64,000 nucleotides of DNA. It comes from Bemisia tabaci. Its lineage: Eukaryota; Arthropoda; Insecta; Hemiptera; Aleyrodidae. Within the stretch, counting starts at the first letter, position 1. The number at the start of each line of letters is the position of its first letter. The notes beneath the pieces are model-generated. The model was given only the letters and a program-made list of their open reading frames with translations, was not told where the DNA came from and did no database searches. The stretch is from assembly GCF_918797505.1 (NCBI RefSeq), contig NC_092802.1:14830383-14894382 (forward strand), in the 5' to 3' direction. The translations under genes were made by a program, and so were the position numbers. This document shows, piece by piece, positions 11,360-21,589 of this stretch.

Positions 11360-11504
11360 GATCGATTTTCGACAATTCCTCATTCGAAGCTATGGTAAAG
11401 ACTCGATTTATAAGGTCTTCGTTACGAACACCCTATTTATCGACCATTTTCCATAGGTTCAATTGGCAGATGAATCGATACATCGCAAAGCTCGGCACGC
11501 CACT
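11360..11504. mobile_element. Family I hAT-like MITE, left end eroded
   Basis: Contains TATGGTAAAGACTCGATTTA, CGACCATTTTCCATAGG, and the right end GCACGCCACTG just before 11505. The left CAGTGGCG end is not recognisable. Confidence 0.5.
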
Positions 11505-11581
11505 GTTACAACAGCCTGCAATTTCGTTCGTTGCCCATCGATCGTTCAGCCAAGCGCGCGCTGCGGGGCGAAGTGACAACG

Positions 11582-11813
11582 CACAGTGGACTGAGTCAAT
11601 AGGAGAGGTCGGACAAAATTCGGAAACTTTAAACGCTCATAACTCCGTTTATACAAAACTTTGAGGTTCTAAAAGTTTTCCCATTGGTTTCCTCGTGAAA
11701 TGTTCTGCTAAAACACTCCTTGGAATGTAAAATGTGGCAATATGAACATCTAAATTTGCAGTTTTAGTCAAAAATTTCATGTTCGACCTCTCTAATTAAC
11801 TCAATCTACTGTG
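11582..11813. mobile_element. Family D Transib-like element (copy 2)
   Basis: Left end CACAGTGGACTGAGTCAA at 11582, right end AATCTACTGTG ending at 11813. The flanks CAACG and CAGGG agree at three of five positions. The terminal CACAGTG is again followed by 23 bases and then GACAAAATT. It shares its right flank (about 130 bp plus the family H tandem array) with the copy at 53052, so the two loci derive from one larger repeat. Confidence 0.65.
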
Positions 11814-12177
11814 CAGGGTCAAAACTTACCGAGCTTCCTTCAACATTTTGAGAATTTTCTCTTCATTCTGCAAATTCGTCCGTTTGCTGAAAAGCGGTAT
11901 TGTTAGCTAGCCTTCGATGTGCGCTACACGCCGACTGCACTGTTTTGGCGCAATGAGTGAAGTATTCCTACAGCCTTGTAGGCGCTATATATGCGTTTTA
12001 AACCAACCGAGCCGACCGTGCTGTGTTTGGCGCAATGCGTGAAGTATTCCTACAGCCTTGTAGGCGCTATATATGCGTCTTAAACCGACCGAGCCGACCA
12101 TGCTGTGTTTGACGCAATGCGTGAAGTATTCCTACAGCCTTGAAGGCGCTAATATGCGTTTGAACCGACCGAGCCGA
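11814..12177 (+). repeat. Family H tandem array, 82-bp period
   Basis: Three units begin near 11940, 12022 and 12104. Each contains GGCGCAATGCGTGAAG, TATTCCTACAGCC, and TTGTAGGCGCTATATATGCG. The unit itself can fold (CCTACA pairs with TGTAGG). The 130 bp before the array (11814-11939) matches 53267-53395. The same unit recurs at 53390-53540 and inside the hAT element at 58283-58440. Confidence 0.75.
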
Positions 12178-12256
12178 TACCGAGATAAACACCAAAATTT
12201 GCAGTTTTATTCAAAAATTTCATGTCCGACCTCTCTGATTGACTCGATCCACTGTG
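12178..12256. mobile_element. Family D right-end fragment
   Basis: TTGCAGTTTTATTCAAAAAT, then CATGTCCGACCTCTC, then GACTCGATCCACTGTG ending at 12256. It is followed by CGACG, the same GC-rich target style as the complete copies. The left half is missing. Confidence 0.65.
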
Positions 12257-13469
12257 CGACGACGAGACTACCCGCCGGGAGGGAATGGTGTGATAAGTGC
12301 TCAGTCCGACATATCGAGGGATTGCCCAAGAGCTTTCGGAAAGCTCTAAGACTAGTTGACGGATGAGACGGGTCGAAGAAGGGGGGGGGGGGGAGATTTC
12401 GCTTGAGCAGACGTGTTTAACAGGTGCGAGAGATGCCATTCTGAGTCTCGATGGTGTGCAACAGGAGTTATTTCTATTCTGCCGACCAAATGTTGCATTT
12501 TTAGCTATGAGGAAATAAAACGGAGTAAAATGGGAGACATAGGCTGAAACCAACTAGAATGCCTGGGAAAATTCGGAGTGATTTCGACCCCATCCTCAAC
12601 CAATATATAAAAATAGTAAATAGTATAAATATAGTGTAACCGCGCTTGCGTTTGACGGAATCATTGACCTTTCTTTAGTTTAGGTCGGATAGGCAACTAA
12701 ACTAACTGCATAGCAAACTGTTGGGTACCTCGCGAAAATGAAGGCGCTTCAACAGGAAAGGGTGCTGAGAAGGGTATTTTACATTTTCATGCAAGGTTAT
12801 TGTTAGGCAAGACATATCCGTAAGTGCTATCTGTCGCATGCTTTCGTGGTTCCGTTTTGGACGCACAACAAACGCATTTGCAGGTTAGAAATTGGCAGAA
12901 AAGGCAAGCACTTTACCTGGAACGGCACTTTACTTGTTTTCATTGGTTCTCCGGAGGAATATCGTCACTTACTGCTGTCTTGCCTGCAACTACGTCATTT
13001 TTTGCGCACTTACAGCTTTCTCGTAAGTCTTGTTTTGATACGATTAAGATGAATTTTGCTGCTTAGCTACTTCAGTGATTTCATCGAAAATAAATTAGAC
13101 GAATTTCGAAGGAGACTCGATTTCGAAAATTTGACACGTACTGCTCTCTTCGCTATCACGCAGAAAGGAGCGTTGAGCTCTCAACTTAGTTTTTGCTTTA
13201 CCTGATGACTTTGCTTTGCTTATAGATTGCTAATACGGGGTCTGTGAAACATATTGTCTCCGGCCCGGCGGAACTTTCTAATCGGAGGACTTAGGACGTG
13301 ATGGAGGAAGCTTCGACGCATCGAGGGATTACCCGCGGACTTGGGAGCTTTCCCGAGTCTGAGTGACGTGCACGTGAGGGCGTTTCGCGTCGACTCCCGC
13401 GGCCGGTCAACAGGTGCTCCCTAAATCGCCGCTTTCCGCCAAATCTCCAAGCTGACACGACTCCCGACG
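12257..13469. other. No gene seen
   Basis: Ordinary sequence with a 13-base G run (12381-12393). Reading frames such as 12824-13066 show no recognisable domain. No RNA gene recognised. Confidence 0.45.
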
Positions 13470-14304
13470 CACAGTGGATCGAGTCAAAAGGAGAGGTCGG
13501 ACAAAATTTGGAAACTTCAAAAGCTCGTAACTCCATTACTACGAAACTAGGAGGTCTTAAAAGTGGCCCCGTTAATCTTCTCGTAAAATTTACTGTAGAG
13601 TGCACGCCCCTCAAACTTTAGAATATCACAAAAGAACCATCTAAATTTGAACCAGTGAGTTCGAAAACACACCAACTCGGGTTTTTATCGATTTTCACTT
13701 TTTTACGGTTTCGTAACACTTATGGATAGAAGCATCTGTGCGCAAAAGGAAATTTCGAAATTACAATCGGGAGTGCTCGAAACAGCGACGGGAAACGGGA
13801 AAAATCGAAGTATTTCATTGGAAATACCAATTTTTGGTCATTCCAAGGGAAATGGTGACCATCCGATCTTGCGGTTTTCTTTTTTCGGTTCAGTATACCT
13901 TGTAACAACAAGTTATATACACATATTCAAGCGTTATTCAGGTTGAAAATATACATTTTTCTGGGCAGACTATGAAAAATGAGTATCTGTAAGTCGGTGA
14001 GAACGAAAACACACCAACTCGGAAATTTTTAAACGCTTGCGTCTCTGTCATCAAACATGGTGTATCGATTTCAACCTGGTGCTTTACAAAGTCTCTGAGT
14101 ACTTGTCCTTTGACACCAAAAAGGTTTTTCTTAAACTAACTTCTTCGCCCGCTGCGCAGTTTTAGGTGTTTCCTGAACAATTTTTTTTCCAAGTTGGTGT
14201 GTTTTCGAACTCACTGATTCAAAATATCACAAAAAACCATCTAAATTTGCAGTTCTAGTAAGAAAAATCATGTCTGCCCTCTCGCACTGACTCGGTCCAC
14301 TGTG
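13470..14304. mobile_element. Family D Transib-like element (copy 3)
   Basis: Left end CACAGTGGATCGAGTCAA at 13470; right end CTCGGTCCACTGTG at 14304. The flanks CGACG and TGACG are a 5-bp GC-rich duplication with one mismatch. Heptamer-like CACAGTG, a 23-base spacer and then GACAAAATT are conserved. It is interrupted by the family E fold-back at about 13651-14219. Confidence 0.7.
13651..14219. mobile_element. Family E long fold-back, nested in family D
   Basis: The outer ends carry AGTGAGTTCGAAAACACACC and its reverse complement. An internal direct relative, GAGAACGAAAACACACCAAC, lies at about 13999. Both sides are flanked by ~33 bp of the same host sequence (AATATCACAAAA, then ACCATCTAAATTTG; 13618-13650 and 14217-14249), far longer than a normal target duplication. 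A second copy is at 22153-22685. Non-coding. Confidence 0.65.
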
Positions 14305-14454
14305 TGACGCGCGACGCCTGCTTTCGAAACTTCGAGGGCAAGGAAATGTGTGGGCGCACACACTCCTCCAAGTAGGGAAGCCGATGTTTAAGTCTCTTGA
14401 TATTACCAAATTTCAAAATCTTGAAAAGTCATTATTGGTCGCGAAACAGCCTTG

Positions 14455-14683
14455 CACTGAAAAAAAAAAAACACATTGAAGCTAGAGTCCAGACTCTTAA
14501 AAACATCGTCAAGAAAAAATACTAATGATTCAATCGGATTTTCGCTTAAATCAAGAACCAAGCCTCTTAATTTGAGCGGATTTCCTTTTGATTTAAGCAA
14601 AAATCTGATTGAATCAAGAGTATTTTTTCTTGTCAATGTTTTCAAGAGTCTGGACTCTAGATCCAATGTGTTTTTTTCCAGTG
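14455..14683. mobile_element. Family B CACTG fold-back (copy 1)
   Basis: Ends CACTGAAAAAAA and TTTTTTTCCAGTG, with a 2-bp duplication TG. The arms carry GAGTCCAGACTCTTAAAAAC and return inverted, leaving a ~45-base asymmetric centre with CCTCTTAATTTGAGCGG. Matching ~80-codon open frames on both strands recur in every copy because the element is nearly palindromic; they are not proteins. Confidence 0.85.
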
Positions 14684-14847
14684 TGTGTGTTTCAACAAGG
14701 GTACAGAAAATGCCGGAGCATGTGCCTGATTGCTGAGCCTCGTCGATTCGCCAAAATTATTGTTTTTTTTTTTTCGATTTTAGAAACGCCGTGTCAAGAC
14801 GCAAATAAATCTCTTCAGAGAATGCAAAGAAAAAAAACTTCACTCTT

Positions 14848-14905
14848 CATCAGGAGAAATTTGGCAATATCCAGATGTTCATACGGCGTTTCTCCTTAAT
14901 ACGGA
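14848..14905. mobile_element. Family A right-end fragment
   Basis: GAGAAATTTGGCAATATCC, then ATGTTCATACGGCG, then TTTCTCCTTAATACGG. Only the terminal ~58 bp is present. Confidence 0.5.
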
Positions 14906-15052
14906 AAAAAGGCACTCGTAGGAGCTCGAATTAATCTGAAATGATTGTTACTTCCCGACTTACTGCCATTCGTCTCCTAATCCCATTTCATGATATTCAA
15001 GCCTTACAAGTTAAACCCCTTCTATCACATTGATTTGCACCATTAAACCCTC

Positions 15053-15445
15053 ATGAATAATTGCCGTCAACTTATCCGTCATCTCGAAAGCTGCAGTGAA
15101 TGTGTGACGCTTTGTTCAACGGAATACCACTTATCGAACGTCGGTGTCGTTGTGTGGCCTAAACACAGAACTGAAGGAGCTTTCTACCAGTTCCTCTATC
15201 GGCACGGCATCCGCACTGTGCAGTGCAGCCTTCGTTCAACGGGATACCACTTATCGAACGTCGGTGTCGTTGTGTGGCCTAAACACAAAATTGAAGGAAC
15301 TTTGGGACCGCTTCCCGTAAATCTTCGTGGGGACGGTCACGGCGATGGATATCTTGTCTTGGTAAAACTCGTTTTAACACCGATGATCTTGAACTCGGTT
15401 AATCGGTTTGAAAATGTTGGATTCGAGGAACAAGCAACTCCGTAA
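15053..15445 (+). CDS. Unrecognised 130-codon frame with in-frame duplication
   Basis: Uninterrupted frame from ATG to TAA. A 60-base block at 15121-15180 recurs at 15241-15300, exactly 120 bases (40 codons) later and with four differences, so the peptide YHLSNVGVVVWPKH appears twice. Three of the differences visible at protein level change residues (E/G, R/K, T/I). I recognise no domain, signal peptide or membrane segment, and no splice context was found. It may be a small repetitive gene, an exon, or a duplicated non-coding stretch that happens to be open. Low confidence that it is expressed. Confidence 0.2.
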   Translation: MNNCRQLIRHLESCSECVTLCSTEYHLSNVGVVVWPKHRTEGAFYQFLYRHGIRTVQCSLRSTGYHLSNVGVVVWPKHKIEGTLGPLPVNLRGDGHGDGYLVLVKLVLTPMILNSVNRFENVGFEEQATP

Positions 15446-15979
15446 AAGTGAAAAAATCTATTTTGTGGCAGAAAAATGACTGTTCTTCGAAACCTCCAAG
15501 AAAAAGCACAGCGGCGAGTTTGACAAGTTTAAAAACGATCAATTTCTGATAATTTAAACTTCTTACAATTCTAAGCAAAAATTTTGGTACCATTGCAACA
15601 TCTCCCTTTATCACGGGTAAGTAACATGCACCAAGCACATTTTCAAACCTTTAAGAAACTTGGGTCATCACGGTCTTCAGTTATTCGCTTGTTTTCTGCA
15701 CTTTCTTTTGTCTCAAACTTTGGTCGATTCGGAGCTATCTGGTTTGATCAACATTAGATTTCAGTGTTATTTCCCCGAGGAAAAATAACAAATCTATTTC
15801 CACAAACCATCATGAAACTACAGCTAAGCATACCTATCGCCACGTAACAATCCGCATTGAAATTACATAATTTTCAGAAGAAAATATTTTTGTTCGATTT
15901 AGAAAAGATCTCAAGAAAATATGCACAATTCAGATTTGTTACGGAGATCAGAAAAAGGTGAGAAAACTAATGTACCAAC
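15446..15979. other. No gene seen
   Basis: AT-rich, with no recognisable coding, RNA or transposon ends. The frame on the minus strand overlapping 15399-15638 shows no domain. Confidence 0.4.
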
Positions 15980-16149
15980 CAATGGCGTAGCGTGCTTTGC
16001 GATAAATCGATTGATCTGCCTTTTAAAACGATGGAAAAAGATGGATAGACAGGGTCTTCGTTGCGAACACCCTGTCTATCGATCATAAATGATTCTTTAT
16101 CATGGCTTCAAATGGGGAATATTAGTCGTTCATTCGCGCCTCGCCACTG
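15980..16149. mobile_element. Family I hAT-like MITE
   Basis: Starts CAATGGCGTAGCGTGC and ends CGCGCCTCGCCACTG. The flanking 8-mers GTACCAAC and TTACCAAC agree at seven of eight positions. An 8-bp duplication with CAGTGGCG-type ends is the standard hAT signature. About 170 bp, non-coding, with internal CGATAAATCGATTGATC and GAACACCCTGTCTATCGATC. Confidence 0.75.
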
Positions 16150-16792
16150 TTACCAACTCGCAGCTGTGAAGAGAGATAAAGGAATCAACACACACAGAGA
16201 AAGCTCAAATTTTGCGAATTTTTCCTTTTAAAAACAAGATATATTGGAGACGTGGATTTTTCCATTTTTTTCGATCAGAATAGGCACCGTCCTCAAACCG
16301 ATGACAAAGTAATTTAATTAACCTTTTTCCGCTGCGATCGAGAATGAATTGCAACACTTTTTTTGAGGCTCGAATAATTGCCATATTACGATATATTAAT
16401 TACGACCGTTCCTCATGTTTTTTATTCACAGAAAAAGGAGAAACAAAAGAAAAAAATAGACGTGCTACGACTTCAAATAATTATTCATTACAATCGAAAA
16501 TCATTAACAAAAAGATTTTTGAGGGATGCGGATCAAAATATTCTGACTTTCCCTGATGATACATTACATCCATTAGACCCAAGACATGGAAAAATCAAAA
16601 GGAGATTCAAAATTGAGAGGTACTGCTGTCTTTTCTCGATTATTTTAGGATCTGCGTGAGCAGTAAGCAGAGGCAAAGTACACGAGTATGAACGTACTAA
16701 CGTACAGAGATAATTTGATCGTGTTATAATGAGTTCATTTCAATCACATCTACTGTGTTTCACGGCGAATTTTCCGGCCACGTTCCACAACT
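16150..16792. other. No gene seen upstream of tRNA
   Basis: AT-rich. Two overlapping frames (16344-16556, 16378-16659) are lysine/isoleucine-rich without a recognisable domain and look like chance. Confidence 0.4.
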
Positions 16793-16866
16793 GGCCCATT
16801 AGCTCAGTTGGTTAGAGCGTCGTGCTAATAACGCGAAGGTCGCGGGTTCGATCCCCTCATGGGCCA
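16793..16866 (+). tRNA. tRNA-Ile (anticodon AAT)
   Basis: 74 bases counting the discriminator A; CCA is not encoded. The acceptor GGCCCAT pairs with ATGGGCC. D arm AGCTCAGTTGGTTAGAGC. Anticodon stem TCGTG/CGCGA around loop CTAATAA, giving AAT. Variable AGGTC. T arm GCGGG-TTCGATC-CCCTC. A box TAGCTCAGTTGG and B box GGTTCGATCC are intact. One flaw: the second T-stem pair (C50 with T64) is a C-U mismatch. No intron. The downstream flank has an interrupted T run rather than a strong T4 terminator right at the end. No second tRNA lies next to it. Confidence 0.92.
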
Positions 16867-18057
16867 TCAAAAATTTTGCTTTGAAGATGATGGGTAGAGC
16901 GAAAAATAGAGGAATACTGAGGATGAGAAGATAGCAAGCAAACAGACTGTACTCTACCGTGCTATGGTTTTTTTTAAAGAATCTACAATAATGTGCAATA
17001 GGTGGTATCACCAGGTGCTACTTTCCCAGTGAGGGAGATTATATCCAGTTACAGTTTCTTTATCATGACAACATTTGGAGAAAATTTGACGCCTTTCGTT
17101 AAGCTAATTAAGTTTGAATCTAGTTAAATCTTAATGTGCACAGGTGCAGAATTATGAACGGAGTTTAGGGAAATTTTAACAATTTAGAAATAGTCCTTTT
17201 ATTTTTCTGACATTTTCGGTTTTTCCTAGGAAAATTATGGGAAAAAAGAGAAAAAAAAGATACCAAAAACATCGGGAGAGGGTTTTCTCTCATAAATTTG
17301 ATTATTTTTTCTTTAAAGTTTTACACGTCTTACAAAAATGTTTCTCAAAGTTTCCTTTTTACTACATTTTCTAAGTTAGTAAGAAAGTATGCTGAACTAT
17401 GCGCGTAGGTTTATTTCCATTACTTTCAAGAAGCGCATCAAATATCAGTACAATAGGAAAATAAATGACGACGATAAACTATTATAACATTTTTACGAGA
17501 AAATCACTGTCCCTGCCTGGTGAGGTATTTTCAATACTCTTACATTCACATAAAATTTTATGCTCTTCTTTTCATTCGATTATAGGGGCCCTCTGGAGAT
17601 TATTGACTACAATACCTGAATTGGGATGGAAAAAAGTCTAGGAAGCAAGTGAGCCAGGTTTCCCGATAATAAATAAAGAAAGTCACGTCAATTTAAGAGG
17701 TATTTGTGTAATTTTATACCAGTTTTTTTTTTTCATTTTTCATGACGTTGTTGATGTCTCGCCTCGAGTAGAGATTTTCTTGCGGAAGAGAGATGAAACA
17801 TTCTACTCAGTGAGGCGCCCTTCTCAAGTTTTCTTTGAAAATAATTAGGAGGCCGATTGACTTTGTATCTTCTTCGCAAGTTCGCAATTGTTGCCATATA
17901 GATTTTTTCAATATTTTCCTCAACTTATTGCAACAGACGGAAATAAGAGAGAAATGTATACATGTAGAAGAGCACCAAGGAAGGGCAGTATAGAAGAAAC
18001 AAAACTTTTTTTTTATATTTTTCTGCAATTTCATGAAATATTTTACTTAAAATTTCC
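16867..18057. other. No gene seen
   Basis: AT-rich intergenic sequence with T runs and no recognisable protein, RNA or transposon ends. Confidence 0.4.
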
Positions 18058-18352
18058 AGGGTTGCCACAGAATTTATAAAATTTAATTCCCTGAAATTTT
18101 CCAGATTTTCCTGATATATTTTGGTTTCATTTCCTAATAATTGAATATGTGACAGATGATGGTTAAGAAGACGTAATTAAAAACAGTTTTCAGGCAAAAT
18201 TCGTTGTTTTAAACCTCAAACCCATCGTCCCATCACAGAAAGCAAATTAGGGCGATTGAACGAATTTTCCCTGACATTTCCGTAATTTTCCCTGACTTTT
18301 TAAAATTCCCTGACATTTCTCAGTTTTCCTGGTATTCTCTAACAGTGGTGAC
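18058..18352. mobile_element. Family L element
   Basis: Left end CAGGGTTGCCACAGAATTTA, right end AACAGTGGTGACCCT. The interior has repeated CCCTGA(C/A)ATTT and TTTTCCTGA motifs and a segment GACAGATGATGGTTAAGA that also occurs in copies at 21041, 26003 and 28422. Non-coding. Confidence 0.65.
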
Positions 18353-18519
18353 CCTATAAAAGACACCAAAAAAGAAAAACCAGGCGCCATTCATTTAATC
18401 TTGTATTTAATTTCGAAGAATATTTTCCAATATTTTTCATACTTTTCTGAAATCTCATGAAAGATTTCACACGGAATTTCAAATTTTTATTTGTCATAAA
18501 AATTGCAACCCTGCCCGTT

Positions 18520-18870
18520 GCCCGATTGAGAGCGGGTACTCACCTTGATTTGGCGGGTGCCGGCGCGCGCGTGGAGCGGCGTGCGATTCACGTCCGACCG
18601 ATCGCGCTCATAACAACAAGACCGACGACGCGAACGACACAGTGCTCGATGACGCGACGAGACGGCAGACGCGAACGGACGTCCTGGCGCGACGTCAAGG
18701 CCCAGACTGGCGGGAGACTCCATGCGCGTCGACGGCGCGGCGCGACGTCACGGGCCGCGGCCGGCAGGCCGCGCAACGACCGAGACAGAAGCGTCGCGTC
18801 GCGACGCGACGCCTCGCTAGGTCCGCTGCCATGCATTTCGAGGACCATTTTATTGACCCCGCGGGCCGAC
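18520..18870. other. GC- and CpG-rich island
   Basis: Sharp rise in GC and CpG against an AT-rich background, with many CGCGAC and GCGTCGCG tracts. Open frames on both strands here are Arg/Ala-rich, as expected from composition, and I recognise no domain. It could be a promoter or first exon of an unseen gene, a GC-rich transposon segment, or a foreign insert. Confidence 0.35.
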
Positions 18871-19048
18871 AGGGGCGGACTGGACAGGTAGAGGAGTTGT
18901 TAATTAGGAAACGTTAAACAAAATAGTCATATTTACGTTAGACCGTTGCCTACGAGAATAGAGGCCGTAACTACTATTCTGTGACGTCACGTTAGTAGAT
19001 GAAACCCGGGCGCGATTTAACATAAGTTCTTATGGAAGAACGCATGAT

Positions 19049-19395
19049 CAGTGTTCGACACTCGCCTCTGAGTTATAGGAGCCATTTGGCGCATCAAGCC
19101 CGATTTTTAGGCGCCATTGAAATTTTTTTAGGGGCCAAATTGACTTTTTGCCTACATATTACGGCGCATTTAATGAAAAGTTAGACGCAAGATGTTTTCG
19201 TAACGGAACTAGTAAGACGCTGTAACTTGGAGAAGACAAAAGTACTAAGGATGAAATCGTGAAGAATAGAAAAAGCCTTCACTTGTAGTGCTGAAAATTT
19301 CGAATAATCACGTAATATGAAAATTCGGATTTTTAGGGAGCAATTTTTAGGGGGCCACGTTGGCGCAGAGCCTTCATTTTTTAGGCGCCATGACC
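19049..19395. mobile_element. Family K copy, diverged
   Basis: Begins CAGTGTTCGACACTCGCC, then GGAGCCATTTGGCGCATC and AAGCCCGATTTTTAGGCGCC. The closing part (TTTTTAGGCGCCATGACC) is diverged and the right terminus is uncertain. The compact copy at 45748-45850 has both ends. Confidence 0.5.
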
Positions 19396-20154
19396 GATTA
19401 ATAAACCACGTAGAGTGGTTAAATTAGCATCTGGATCTTAAAATCTACATTGAAATATTGCAGTCACTTTTGTTAACTACAAAATTGTTAAATCGGCAAT
19501 TTCATTTTTTCCGTGCAGTGATGCTAACTTTCAAGTATCGCCGCTGAGTTCAAGTTGGTGCCATGAATAAGAAAAGGAAAAAGTACGTTTCAATTCCAAG
19601 CATAATAATCAGAACTTCCTACCCTGCTCCTCTTTGTACAGGAATTTTTCTATTTTCCTATTCAACACGTATAAAAGACGTATTTCCGACGATTACCTGC
19701 AAATTGCAACACGTGGACATACTAACATCAGGATTTCGTCACATCTAATCCGTTTATGTTTCAACTAGGGGGTTTGCCCTCCAGCCGGTACGCGGCCCAA
19801 CCCCCAAGGGTCTTTGCAGGTCACTTCTTACACTTCCTAAGCCCCTTCCTCACTCCGTCCAACGAGCGTCTTAAAAATGATTTTATTAGAATAGAGACGA
19901 TATCCAGGGATAGAGTTTCTCGCGAGCTACAATGCTTGGCTTTTGAGAACCCTAATAGCGTGAACGTGTATCTGTACATGCAGACTTAGCCTAGAATTTA
20001 TCGTGTTTATCGTATTTATTTAAGGGGCCGATGACAGCGCTGAGGACCTGTCACTTGCCAACACGAACGAGTGATCACTGAATGAACTACGTTACGTTCA
20101 TTCATCGCTGCGCTGGAATTGGTTCTCTCACAGCTTTAGTTGTTATTACACCAA
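19396..20154. other. No supported gene
   Basis: The frame 19756-19989 (77 codons) reads plausibly protein-like around PSNERLKNDFIRIETISRD but has no recognised domain. It is followed by TTATTTAAGGGGCCGATGAC, which may mark the 3' end of an old retroelement. Uncertain. Confidence 0.3.
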
Positions 20155-20659
20155 ATGGAGATGTTGCATGTGTGAGGAATTTGCGATTTGACTGTTGATT
20201 CTTACGTAAAAGTTCGCGAGAAACACGATGGTCCCACTGGTTTTATCTGAAATTAACTCCCGAGCTCAAAAAAAGCTCTCAAGTTGAGGCCAAAATGGAG
20301 GGAATATCCCACACTATCCTGAAAGTCCACCTCTACATCAAGACGAACCCTCCATGCAAAGATATGGAGCAAAGACATTAGCAGGGTTGCCGTGTTTTCA
20401 GTTTTGGAGTCCCCAAATAAAGTGGCAGCCCTGTCAATGTATTTGCTCCCTATCTTTGCATGTAGAGTTTGTTTTGATGTAGAGTTGGACTCTCAGGATA
20501 GGGTGGGATATCCCTCCATTTTGGCCTCAACTTGAGAGCTTTTTTTGAGCTTGGGAGTTAATTTCAGAGAAAACCAGTGGCCACATCGTGTTTCGCGCAA
20601 ACTTTTACAAAAGAATCAACAGTCGAATCGCAAATTCCTCACACATGCAACATCTCCAT
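20155..20659. mobile_element. Family C fold-back element (copy 2)
   Basis: GGAGATGTTGCATGTGTGAGG at 20157 and the matching CACATGCAACATCTCC at the right end, with AT outside both ends. The two arms pair over about 220 bp around a centre with CCCCAAATAAAGTGGCAGCC. Non-coding. Confidence 0.85.
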
Positions 20660-20826
20660 AGCCGAACCTTCAGTTATATTTCCACGATCAAAATGAGCCG
20701 ACCACAATAGTTATTTATTAAGTTCGTTGTAATTAAGTTCAGGAGGCGCCACTACTTTTTGATCAACGTAAAACGCGTGGAAGTATCGAGCTGCTTCGTA
20801 AAAATTTGTATGTATACTCTCCCTAT

Positions 20827-20976
20827 AAGATGGAGAAATGGTGCTGGCGGGACACCATTTAGCGGGGAAATCAAAGCCGAAAAATTCCCAAAAATTTTGG
20901 AATTTTTTTTTTTATTTTTGGAACTTCTCGGCTTTGATTTACCCGCAAAATGGTGTAGACTCAGCACCATTTCTCC
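20827..20976. repeat. Short fold-back
   Basis: TGGAGAAATGGTGCTG at the left and CAGCACCATTTCTCCA at the right. Inside, AATCAAAGCCGA pairs with TCGGCTTTGATT around an A/T-rich loop. No target duplication was resolved. Confidence 0.65.
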
Positions 20977-21040
20977 ACCTTGTTACATACAGTTTTGAGC
21001 CACTTTTTTTGTGATTTTCTAGTTAGTGTTTTTTCTCTCC

Positions 21041-21530
21041 CAGGTATGCCACAGAATTCAGAAAATAAAATTCCCTGACAGTTCCCTGATTTCCCTGACA
21101 CATTTTGGCGAAATTCTCTGCCATTTGGAGATGTGACGGATAGTTGAGAAAGCATACACGGGAAAAAAACACATTGGATCCAGGGTCCAGACTCTTAAAA
21201 ACATCGACAAGAAAAAGTACTCTTGATTCGATCAGATTTAAGCTTAAATCAAGAACCAAGCCTTTTAATTTAAGCGGATTTCGTTTTGATTCAAGCAAAA
21301 CTCCGATTGAATCAAGAGTATTTTTTCTTGTCAACATTTTCAAGAGTCTGGACTCTAAAACCAATGTGTTTTTTTCCAGTGTAATCAAAAACAGTTTTCA
21401 GGCATAATTTGTTGTTTGAAACCTTAAACCCATTCTGAAAAGCAAATGAAGGGGATTTAACAAATTTTCCCCGACATTTTGATAATTTTCCTTGACATTT
21501 CCTAGTTTTCCCTGACTGTGGCAAATCCTG
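21041..21530. mobile_element. Family L element interrupted by family B
   Basis: Left end CAGGTATGCCACAGAATTC, right end CTGACTGTGGCAAATCCTG. The paralogue at 27050-27075 reads straight through as AAGGCATAATCGAAAATAG, where this copy has the family B insert between AAAGCATA and TAATCAAAAACAG. That proves a 2-bp (TA) duplication on insertion. Confidence 0.8.
21157..21381. mobile_element. Family B CACTG fold-back (copy 2), nested
   Basis: Ends CACGGGAAAAAAACACATTGG and TTTTTTTCCAGTG, with TA duplicated on both sides. The host is family L. The arms are the shared GAGTCCAGACTCTT palindrome. Non-coding. Confidence 0.88.
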
Positions 21531-21589
21531 CTTTCTACATAGGTACTCTAGGATAAACAAAACACTATTATGAGTCGGTATTTTCAAGG

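Noticed and set aside
11936..12170. Regular short repeats resembling a CRISPR array
   Set aside because: Units are ~82 bp and contiguous, with no unique spacers, in a eukaryotic context; this is the family H tandem.
14403..14736. Recurring ~85-codon frames with LESRLLKT...KNTLDSIRF and FFLVNVFKSLD peptides at 14.4, 21.0, 28.9, 52.3, 59.6 and 60.1 kb
   Set aside because: They lie on both strands of every family B copy and mirror each other because the element is a palindrome. No start, domain or codon signature supports a protein.
18457..18917. Three overlapping Arg-rich frames on both strands
   Set aside because: Openness follows from the CpG-rich composition, and no residue pattern of a known family is visible.
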